Source: Anaerolineaceae bacterium (GTDB lineage: Bacteria; Chloroflexota; Anaerolineae; Anaerolineales; Villigracilaceae). Taken from it: a DNA stretch of 6,495 nucleotides. Numbering within the stretch: position 1 is the first letter of the stretch; each line of letters begins with the position of its first letter. The position numbers and the translations under genes are program-made. The stretch covers positions 1 to 6,495 of the forward strand of contig VFKQ01000394.1 in NCBI GenBank assembly GCA_009885445.1, written 5' to 3'. This document shows positions 1-5,394 of this stretch, in pieces. The notes under the pieces were generated by a model, which was not told the origin of the DNA, made no database searches, and saw nothing but the letters and a program-made list of their open reading frames with translations.

Positions 1-2
1 CC

Positions 3-722
3 AAGACGCCAGCACTTACCGCATCAGAATCTGCAACATCCACGGCCTTAGTTACCCCCACATCTATGCCTGATTACCCATGCACTTTTTTTCAAACCTG
101 CAAGCCAGGCGAAGATTGGACTGAGGATTGCATCGCTAGTTATATATGGACAGTATATCCCCCGCCAAACCCGCCCGAAACTGCCCTTGGATGCTATAGC
201 GGTCCGACACTACCAGGTTCAATATCAGTAACAGACCAGGGGCTAAATATTTTTGCCGAACCCAAGAATATGACTACTGCAGAGGAATATGGTTTATTTG
301 TTTTATTGACCGAAAAAGGAACCGTTCAAGTTACCCTGGATCTAGATATCTTGGATAACGGAGAAATCTGGTTTGGTGTGTTTTCCGAAGCGGACATTGA
401 GTCTAAAGGGGTTCTGCTTGTGGCGCCTCCTAATGGCGACCTCAAGCATGAAGCGTTCGCGCTGAAACAAATCTCAGGCACATTGTCTACAGATGTTGAG
501 ATTAGCAAAATTTACGACAATGCCACTGGAGTTTACGTAATTGGCTTCACGCTCGACAATGGATCAATCACCGCGATAGCTGAAGGAAATCCACTTACTT
601 CCTTGTCGTTTACTTCACCTCAAAGATGGCTGTTTATAGGTTATCGAGCAAAACTGGAAGTCCCAAAAGGTAGCGCGGTAATAAAGGCCACCTTCTCAAA
701 CTTAATAATTACAGCAAGGTAA
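3..722 (+). CDS. Exported or surface protein of unknown function, 5'-partial
   Basis: I do not recognise the family. The first ATG is at 66, but the frame is open to the left edge (first whole codon at 3). The upstream codons encode a Ser/Thr/Ala/Pro-rich stretch (KTPALTASESATSTALVTPT), and no Shine-Dalgarno precedes 66. The gene therefore very probably begins outside the window, and this stretch looks like a linker between an N-terminal membrane or signal segment and an extracellular domain. Counting from Met66, four cysteines fall early (residues 6, 12, 22, 43), enough for two disulfides, followed by a Pro-rich patch (YPPPNPPE). Residues from about 50 to 218 alternate hydrophobic and polar positions without helices or membrane segments, suggesting a beta-sandwich such as a lectin-like fold (inference). 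GC is low for the window (22 of 60 at 241-300). The gene converges with korB and ends 12 bases before a strong terminator. Confidence 0.75.
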   Translation, partial: KTPALTASESATSTALVTPTSMPDYPCTFFQTCKPGEDWTEDCIASYIWTVYPPPNPPETALGCYSGPTLPGSISVTDQGLNIFAEPKNMTTAEEYGLFVLLTEKGTVQVTLDLDILDNGEIWFGVFSEADIESKGVLLVAPPNGDLKHEAFALKQISGTLSTDVEISKIYDNATGVYVIGFTLDNGSITAIAEGNPLTSLSFTSPQRWLFIGYRAKLEVPKGSAVIKATFSNLIITAR

Positions 723-734
723 TTGTTTGGGTGC

Positions 735-782
735 CACGCGAATCAAAAACCCGTTCTCTAAAACGGGTTTTTGATTCGCGTG
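735..782. terminator. Bidirectional intrinsic terminator between convergent genes
   Basis: A perfect 21-bp inverted repeat (735-755 and 762-782) encloses a 6-base loop, CTCTAA. Its inner part is a textbook two-way terminator: AAAAA-CCCGTT-loop-AACGGG-TTTTT, so each strand has a GC-rich stem followed by a T run. The outer part, CACGCGAATC/GATTCGCGTG, extends the stem. It lies 12 bases after the plus-strand stop and 53 bases beyond the korB stop, so it should end both converging transcripts. Confidence 0.9.
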
Positions 783-814
783 ATTGTAGCAACGACTCTG
801 CGTAGCGCGCATGA

Positions 815-831
815 TCGGAGTGCCACTCCGA
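815..831. repeat. REP-like short palindrome at the korB 3' end
   Basis: TCGGAGTG-C-CACTCCGA is a perfect 8-bp inverted repeat with a 1-base centre, starting four bases past the korB stop codon. Read on the minus strand, the context is TAGGTCGGAGTGGCACTCCGA. It resembles dispersed palindromic repeats seen between genes of many bacteria (recalled, not checked). It has no T run, so it is not itself an intrinsic terminator. It may protect the korB mRNA 3' end or be a relic of a REP-type element. Confidence 0.5.
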
Positions 832-835
832 CCTA

Positions 836-1888
836 CTAAAACATCATCGCATTAATCTTCGCAATCGTCTCCGGCGCGGGACGTAAATCTTTTTGCGTGA
901 GGCGGTTGAGCGGGGTGTCAACCAAATTGTAAACGCTGAGCAAATCGGGCTTGCCAGTGTCGAGGTAGATCAGGCCGGTCATGAGCAGATTTTCGCGTTG
1001 CGCATCGTCCAGCATTTTGAGCGCCTGCCAGCGTGAGGTGGGATCGTAATCGCGGCTGATTTTTTTGAGCACAACAGTTGAGCCGTCATGCAGTTGCACT
1101 TCCTGCACTGTGCCGGGTTCGTAATCAACAACGGTGATTTCGTCGCGGGCGGGCACGTAGGAAAATTCTTGAATCGGCGATTCGTGATCCTTGCCCCACG
1201 CGTAGGAATGATGCGCGTTTTCGTTGTTGTTGAAGGTGACGCACGGGCTGATGATGTCGAGCAGGGCGAGACCTTTGTGCGCGATGGCGGCCTTAATTAA
1301 TTCTTTCACTTGCCTGGCATCCCCCGCGAACGAACGCGCGACGAAAGTTGCATTGGACGCGATGGCTTCCAAACATAAATCAACGGGCATGTATGGATTG
1401 GTGCCCTGCTTTTTTAATTCGAGCCCCTCTTCGGCGGTGGCGGAGAACTGGCCTTTGGTGAGTCCGTACACGCCGTTGTTCTCGACGATGTAAACCATGT
1501 CTACATTGCGGCGCATGATGTGTTTGAACTGACCCATGCCGATGCTGGCCGTGTCGCCGTCGCCGGAGACAGCGATGGCGCGCAGACTCGAGTCGGCGAA
1601 CATCGAGCCTGTCGCCACCGAAGGCATGCGCCCGTGCAGGCTGTTGAATCCAAACGAGCGATTCAAAAAATAGGTCGGCGATTTGCTCGAGCAACCGATG
1701 CCGCTAAATTTCAACATGGCCTCGGGCACCACGTTCATTTCATAACACGCGGCGATAATCTGACTCGAGATCGAGTTGTGTCCGCAACCCTGACACAGCG
1801 TGGTCGGATTTCCGTTGTAATCTTTTTTGCCCAAACCAACGGCGTTCAGGTTGACGGGCGCGCCCATCATTGGCAATGCTTCGCTCAT
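836..1888 (-). CDS. korB: 2-oxoacid:ferredoxin oxidoreductase, beta subunit (KorB)
   Basis: This is the thiamine-diphosphate and [4Fe-4S]-binding half of a cytoplasmic 2-oxoacid:ferredoxin oxidoreductase, which with KorA converts a 2-oxoacid plus CoA to acyl-CoA, CO2 and reduced ferredoxin. It has 350 residues. The TPP motif is visible as GDGD at 109-112 followed by NN at 137-138. Cysteines 32 and 35 (LCQGCGHN), 66 (GIGCSSK) and 216 (SPCVTFNN) match the number and spacing of the four cluster ligands known in this family. HGRMPSVATG (85-94) is also conserved. A C-terminal region of about 130 residues follows, typical of bacterial KorB. The start at 1888 overlaps the korA stop as ATGA and has an AAAGGAG ribosome site 7 bases upstream, indicating translational coupling. 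2-Oxoglutarate is the likeliest substrate from the fused-partner architecture, but the sequence alone does not exclude other 2-oxoacids. Confidence 0.95.
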   Translation of the reverse strand: MSEALPMMGAPVNLNAVGLGKKDYNGNPTTLCQGCGHNSISSQIIAACYEMNVVPEAMLKFSGIGCSSKSPTYFLNRSFGFNSLHGRMPSVATGSMFADSSLRAIAVSGDGDTASIGMGQFKHIMRRNVDMVYIVENNGVYGLTKGQFSATAEEGLELKKQGTNPYMPVDLCLEAIASNATFVARSFAGDARQVKELIKAAIAHKGLALLDIISPCVTFNNNENAHHSYAWGKDHESPIQEFSYVPARDEITVVDYEPGTVQEVQLHDGSTVVLKKISRDYDPTSRWQALKMLDDAQRENLLMTGLIYLDTGKPDLLSVYNLVDTPLNRLTQKDLRPAPETIAKINAMMF

Positions 1889-3747
1889 TTCTGCGCTCCT
1901 TTTTTGACAACGACTTTTTTCTTCGCTGCGTTCTTCTTAACTTCATCTTTCATAATTCCGCCTTCATAATTTTTTATGATGCCCTCTCGAATCCATTTGG
2001 CCGAGGCGGGTAGGCCGTCTTGAAAAGCGACGGAACGAATCTTCGGCGCGAGGGCGGGATACTCCGCGCACAAAATCTGATGCATCTGTCCGTCACGATT
2101 CATTTCGACGACGACGATTTGTTCGTACTTCTCGATGAAGGATTTGACCTCCGCCGTGAAGGGAATCGCCCGCACCCGCATCGAAGCGGACTTGAGGCCG
2201 GATTCAGCCATCTGATCGCGCGCCTCGCTGACGGCGGCTTCCGTCGAGCCGTAAGCGATGATGCCCAGCGTCGCGCCGGGCGTTTCGTCAATGATCGGCT
2301 TGGGGACGTGGAGACGGGCGGTCTCATTTTTCTGTTTGAGGCGATCCATCATGCGCGTCCAAGTGGCGGAGTCTTCGGTGTAGCGGGCCTGCTCGTCGTG
2401 GCCGGTGCCGCGCGTGAAGTACGCGGCCATCGGATGCTTGTTGCCCGGCAGAGTTCGATAGGTAATCGCGTCGCCGTCTTTGTCAGCGTAGCGGCCCCAG
2501 TTGCCCTTGAGTTCTTCGAGGTCTTTTTCCCAGAGCACTTTGCCGCGGTCCATGTCGACGTCGGGATATTCGAAGGGTTTGCTCATCCATTGATTCATGC
2601 CCATGTCGAGGTCGCTGAGCACGAAGACGGGAGTCTGGATGCGCTCGGCGATGTCGAAGGCCTGCCAGCCGAATTCAAAACATTCGCGCATGTTGCCGGG
2701 GAGCAGAATCAGCGAGTGCGAGTCGCCGTGACCGATGAAGTTGGCGAAGGTCAGGTCACCCTGCGAGGTGCGCGTCGGCAAACCCGTGGAGGGACCGATG
2801 CGTTGCACGTCCCAGATGACGACGGGCACTTCGGCGTAATATGCCAGGCCAGCGAACTCGGTCATCAGTGAGAAACCCGGCCCGGAGGTAGAGGTCATGG
2901 AGCGCAACCCGCCCCAGCCGGCTCCGACCGTCATGCCGATGGCGGCGAGTTCGTCCTCGGCTTGAATCACAGCGTAAGTGTTTTTTCCGTCCTCGCGTTT
3001 ACGTAAGACGGGCAAATAGTCAATCAGGGATTCGGCCAGCGAAGTGGCGGGTGTGATCGGATACCAGGCGGCGAATTGCACCCCGCCGTAAATTGCGCCG
3101 ATGGCGGCGGCGGTGTTGCCGTCGGTCATAATTAAATCGTCGGTCTTGTTCATGGACTCGAGCATGAACGGGTCGGTCTTGGGCAAATTGTCGAGCGCCC
3201 ATTCCGCGCCCGCTTTGACGGCGTTGAAATTCAACGTGACCGGCTTCTCTTTATTTTTGAAATGGAAGGAGAGCGCGGCTTGAATCTTTTCAAGGTCAAT
3301 GCCGATGGTCTGCGCGAGGATGCCGACGTAGAGCATGTTGCTGACCAGGTCGCGAATGTTCGCAGGGACTTCGGTCTGCGCGCGAATCAAAGTTTTGATC
3401 GGCATCGGGTAGACGGAAATATCTGCCCGTGTGATGGGTTGCTTGATATCGTCGGCGTAGAAAAATGCTCCGCCGGGCGCAACCTCTGCCAGGTCTCGCG
3501 CGAACGAGGCCGGGTTCATGGCGACCACGACCTCGGTGACGTCGCGCCGTCCGGTGTAGCCATCCTTGCTGACGCGAATCGTGTACCACGTGGGCAGGCC
3601 CTGAATGTTGGAGGGGAAGAGGTTCTTGCCGCTGACGGGGATGCCCATCTTGAAGATGGCGCGCAGCAGGGTGGTGTTGGCCGTGGACGAGCCCGAGCCG
3701 TTGACCGTGGCGACGCTGATGGAAAAATCGTTGATGATGTTGGACAT
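1885..3747 (-). CDS. korA: 2-oxoacid:ferredoxin oxidoreductase, fused gamma-alpha subunit (KorA)
   Basis: Partner of KorB in the cytoplasmic ferredoxin-dependent oxidative decarboxylase (or reductive carboxylase) of a 2-oxoacid, probably 2-oxoglutarate. Numbered from the upstream in-frame Met (3759), residues 12-190 form the gamma domain (it begins ISVATVNGSGSS) and about 205-400 the alpha pyrimidine-binding domain. Within it lie YPITPATS at 233-240, the family's substrate-contact motif, QAEDELAAIG at 266-275, TSTSGPG at 289-295 and PTRTSQGDL at 328-336. A C-terminal domain follows at about 495-595 (EMNRDGQM at 552-559). I chose the Met at 3747 (620 residues) because AGGAGA lies just upstream, whereas the ATG at 3759 has no ribosome site. 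The last 20 residues are a Lys-rich tail beyond the usual fold. No ferredoxin-like delta subunit is present, as expected for the KorAB type, so electrons should go to a separate ferredoxin. It overlaps korB by 4 bases. Confidence 0.95.
   Translation of the reverse strand: MSNIINDFSISVATVNGSGSSTANTTLLRAIFKMGIPVSGKNLFPSNIQGLPTWYTIRVSKDGYTGRRDVTEVVVAMNPASFARDLAEVAPGGAFFYADDIKQPITRADISVYPMPIKTLIRAQTEVPANIRDLVSNMLYVGILAQTIGIDLEKIQAALSFHFKNKEKPVTLNFNAVKAGAEWALDNLPKTDPFMLESMNKTDDLIMTDGNTAAAIGAIYGGVQFAAWYPITPATSLAESLIDYLPVLRKREDGKNTYAVIQAEDELAAIGMTVGAGWGGLRSMTSTSGPGFSLMTEFAGLAYYAEVPVVIWDVQRIGPSTGLPTRTSQGDLTFANFIGHGDSHSLILLPGNMRECFEFGWQAFDIAERIQTPVFVLSDLDMGMNQWMSKPFEYPDVDMDRGKVLWEKDLEELKGNWGRYADKDGDAITYRTLPGNKHPMAAYFTRGTGHDEQARYTEDSATWTRMMDRLKQKNETARLHVPKPIIDETPGATLGIIAYGSTEAAVSEARDQMAESGLKSASMRVRAIPFTAEVKSFIEKYEQIVVVEMNRDGQMHQILCAEYPALAPKIRSVAFQDGLPASAKWIREGIIKNYEGGIMKDEVKKNAAKKKVVVKKGAQK
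1896..1902 (-). promoter_or_regulatory. Ribosome binding site of korB, inside korA
   Basis: AAAGGAG on the minus strand lies 7 bases before the korB ATG and within the Lys codons of the korA tail. Together with the ATGA stop/start overlap it supports coupled, near-stoichiometric translation of the two subunits. Confidence 0.8.
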
Positions 3748-3750
3748 GTG

Positions 3751-3756
3751 TCTCCT
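3751..3756 (-). promoter_or_regulatory. Ribosome binding site that decides the korA start
   Basis: AGGAGA on the minus strand lies 3-4 bases before the ATG at 3747. It overlaps the codons of the longer reading (MRRHM-), whose own ATG at 3759 is preceded by AT-rich sequence with no Shine-Dalgarno. This favours the shorter start despite the rather short spacing. Confidence 0.7.
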
Positions 3757-3776
3757 CATAAATTTCGTGTCAAATC

Positions 3777-3883
3777 TTTTTTACCGCGAAGACCGCGAAG
3801 GGCGCGAAGTTTTTTTAAGAAGCGCGAAGGAATTCTTCGCGAGCATAGGTAACCTTCGCGTTCTTCCTTTCTTCGCGGTGAAA
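3777..3883. repeat. Palindromic CGCGAAG repeat element between the GntR gene and korA
   Basis: The heptamer CGCGAAG occurs four times forward (3785, 3794, 3803, 3823) and three times inverted as CTTCGCG (3835, 3854, 3871). The first three copies have an exact 9-base period. The outer ends pair imperfectly (TTTTACCGCGAAGA against TCTTCGCGGTGAAA, 3779-3792 and 3870-3883). The centre is a perfect hairpin, CGCGAAG-GAATT-CTTCGCG (3823-3841). It fills most of the 143 bases between the regulator stop and the korA start. It resembles dispersed intergenic repeats of the ACCGCGAAG/ACCACGAAG type that I recall from Chloroflexota and other bacteria (not checked). No T run follows the central hairpin, so it is not a standard terminator. 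Any korA promoter or operator would have to lie within or beside it. Confidence 0.75.
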
Positions 3884-3890
3884 TGTATTT

Positions 3891-4562
3891 TTATGGCCTG
3901 TGTGTGATTAATTCAGTATGCTCGCTCAACGCGCGGTGACCGGCTTCGTAGTCGCCAGTGCGAATCGACTCGACCATTTTTTGGTGATACTGCCAGACTT
4001 CCTCGAGATATTCATAACCACCAGCAAAAACATTTAAGCCGACAGCTTCGTAGGCGTCCCAATAGGCTTCGAGCAAACCAGTGACGAAGGGATTCTGCAA
4101 GCGGCTATAAATCAGCAAATGCAATTTGCGATGCTCCTCGTGCGGAACCTGCACCGGGCGGCTACGTAGTTTGTCCCAGGCGCGGGCGAGGATGGACTCG
4201 AGTTCGGACTTGTCTTCGGCGGTGAGTTTGCCCACGGCCTCCAGCCAATACGCGGACTCGACATGGTTGCGCAGATCGGCGAAGGTGTCGAAGTGGGCAT
4301 GGTCGAGGGCGATGCCGTAGCGCAGACTCTGGCGGATGGACGGCGAAAACGAATAAGGCAGGCGGCGCGTGCCCGTGCGCGGACGCACATCCACGAGGCC
4401 AAGGGCGCGGGCCACCTCGAGTTGCTCGCGCAACGAGGCGACCGAGACGCCCAGTTCCTGACTGAGCGCATTTAACGAAGGCAGGGCCTGCTCCGCCTGT
4501 GGGTGGGAGGCCAGGTACTGCATGAATTCGGAGAGAGCGCCGTTGGCGCGGTCACGTAACAT
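3891..4562 (-). CDS. GntR-family transcriptional regulator, FadR type with FCD domain
   Basis: A cytoplasmic DNA-binding regulator whose C-terminal FCD domain senses a small molecule, usually an organic acid, often through a bound metal. Numbered from the longer start (4598, 235 residues), the winged helix spans about 15-80 with the recognition region SLNALSQELGVSVASLREQL (41-60) and a wing near RPRTGTRR. The helical FCD domain spans about 100-230. His160, His205 and His227 fit the three conserved metal-binding histidines; the usual acidic ligand of the D-x3-H motif appears to be His156 (HRKLH). I prefer the start at 4562 (223 residues) because a promoter-like -10 box overlaps the ATG at 4598. 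Neither start has a clear ribosome site. The gene lies directly upstream of korAB on the same strand, so control of korAB, of itself, or both is plausible (inference). The ligand is unknown. Confidence 0.85.
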   Translation of the reverse strand: MLRDRANGALSEFMQYLASHPQAEQALPSLNALSQELGVSVASLREQLEVARALGLVDVRPRTGTRRLPYSFSPSIRQSLRYGIALDHAHFDTFADLRNHVESAYWLEAVGKLTAEDKSELESILARAWDKLRSRPVQVPHEEHRKLHLLIYSRLQNPFVTGLLEAYWDAYEAVGLNVFAGGYEYLEEVWQYHQKMVESIRTGDYEAGHRALSEHTELITHRP

Positions 4563-4572
4563 AGGATTATTA

Positions 4573-4582
4573 TGATTAATCA
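4573..4582. promoter_or_regulatory. Possible autoregulatory operator of the GntR gene
   Basis: TGATTAATCA is a perfect 10-bp palindrome. ATGATT also repeats directly at 4572 and 4584, 12 bases apart. It sits just downstream of the predicted transcription start and before the ATG at 4562, where a GntR dimer could block its own transcription. The assignment is positional only; the sequence does not match a FadR-type consensus that I can name. Confidence 0.35.
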
Positions 4583-4596
4583 GATGATTGAACCCC

Positions 4597-4626
4597 ATTG
4601 TACTGGTGTGAGCCCCGTTTGGTCAA
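4597..4626 (-). promoter_or_regulatory. Sigma-70-like promoter of the GntR regulator gene
   Basis: On the minus strand TTGACC (4626-4621) and TACAAT (4602-4597) are separated by 18 bases, each one mismatch from consensus. Transcription would begin near 4590. The -10 box includes the first two bases of the ATG at 4598, so if this promoter is used that ATG cannot be the start and the ATG at 4562 is favoured. Apart from this promoter, the 4599-4683 gap between the lipoprotein and regulator genes shows only a TCCGAA direct repeat and no terminator. Confidence 0.5.
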
Positions 4627-4683
4627 GAGGTGTGGTTACTCCGAATCCGAAAACTACGTGATTTGGGCAGTGTTAGTGACAGG

Positions 4684-5379
4684 TCATTTTACAGACCAGT
4701 ACAGACTTAGACTTCCATAACCCTTCCAGCCAAAGTTAATTATTTCATCCGGAACAACCATTGATGAAAACATAAACATTTGGTTTTGTATCATTTCGTC
4801 AAATAGCGAGATATCAAACAATTTTAGTCGGCTTATTTTTGTATCTGGGGTTATTTCAGCGTCAACATCATCTACCCTGTAGCCAATGTCAACTCCTTTT
4901 GCTGGAAAAAGAATCGAAACCCATACATGCCCTCCAGGAGTAAAAGATGGAATTGCATAGCTCGGCGTTCCAAATGCATCAACAACTTGTTGTATGGTTA
5001 GGCCTAAATCCCCTCCAAGTATAATCTGTGACACCTTCCCGTTTAGTAAATACACTTCTCCTGCCCACAAGTAGTCTTGTTGAACGGTTCCACCTCCTTC
5101 AACCTCGAGGATCTTAGGACCCTTCCCCATCGAAAAATATACCCACTCATCAAAAAAGCTTGTCGACTCGATTACTGTAATTGAGTCTTGATTGACAAAC
5201 GAGATACCTTGAAGGATGCCGAGTAACTCCTGTTTTGTAGTTTTTCCAATTGCTATGCCGTACCAACATGGAAGATCGCAACTGGAATTTGCAAAAATAG
5301 AATAACTTGCGGGTTGGTGAGTACTTACAAGCGAGCAAGAAGTTAACGCTAGTAATATTGTTAAGAATACTTTTTTCAT
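4684..5379 (-). CDS. Small lipoprotein with C-x-LPCW motif, candidate immunity partner of the RHS protein
   Basis: The 231-residue product begins with a lipoprotein signal: MKK, the hydrophobic stretch VFLTILLAL, and lipobox LTSC with Cys15 as the lipidated residue. It should be anchored outside the cytoplasmic membrane. The mature part carries CDLPCWYGIAIGKTT (34-48), a motif I associate with exported proteins of Chloroflexota (recalled). A second segment, LTIQQVVDAFGTPSYAI (127-143), has the same G-x-T / G-x-P flavour, suggesting a small two-unit alpha/beta domain somewhat like BamE/OmlA (weak inference). Cys34 and Cys38 could form a disulfide. The gene starts 15 bases after the RHS stop with AGGA 7 bases before its ATG, so the two are almost surely cotranscribed. 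GC is very low (20 of 60 at 4801-4860), like the RHS tip side and unlike korAB. Its position fits a cognate immunity protein, but the function is unproven. Confidence 0.8.
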   Translation of the reverse strand: MKKVFLTILLALTSCSLVSTHQPASYSIFANSSCDLPCWYGIAIGKTTKQELLGILQGISFVNQDSITVIESTSFFDEWVYFSMGKGPKILEVEGGGTVQQDYLWAGEVYLLNGKVSQIILGGDLGLTIQQVVDAFGTPSYAIPSFTPGGHVWVSILFPAKGVDIGYRVDDVDAEITPDTKISRLKLFDISLFDEMIQNQMFMFSSMVVPDEIINFGWKGYGSLSLYWSVK

Positions 5380-5386
5380 TTTTCGA

Positions 5387-5390
5387 TCCT
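5387..5390 (-). promoter_or_regulatory. Ribosome binding site of the lipoprotein gene
   Basis: AGGA on the minus strand lies 7 bases before the ATG at 5379 and inside the 15-base gap after the RHS stop codon. There is no room for a separate promoter in the gap, so the lipoprotein should be translated from the RHS transcript unless a promoter lies inside the RHS tip. Confidence 0.6.
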
Positions 5391-5394
5391 ACGG

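Noticed and set aside
1520..1969. Plus-strand open frame of 149 codons opposite korB and the korA tail
   Set aside because: Antisense shadow. Its hydrophobic end (FFFAAFFLTSSF) is only the complement of the korA lysine tail.
2020..2871. Long plus-strand open frame of 283 codons
   Set aside because: It lies wholly opposite korA, whose motifs are unambiguous. The translation is rich in Arg/Gly/Val/His with no domain, typical of a shadow in GC-rich coding DNA.
3768..3773. TTGACA on the minus strand as a korA -35 box
   Set aside because: At 16-18 bases spacing the sequence reads ACACAT/CACATG/ACATGT, not a -10 box, and it would overlap the korA start codon.
3785..3809. CRISPR-like or tandem-repeat array
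   Set aside because: Units are only 9 bases with no spacers, and the inverted copies show a palindromic element instead.
3823..3841. Intrinsic terminator after the GntR gene
   Set aside because: The hairpin is perfect, but no T run follows it on the minus strand (CTTCTT then A7), so termination is not supported.
3262..3852. Plus-strand open frame of 196 codons running from opposite korA into the repeat element
   Set aside because: It is a shadow of korA extended by chance through the CGCGAAG repeats. No ribosome site or recognisable motif.
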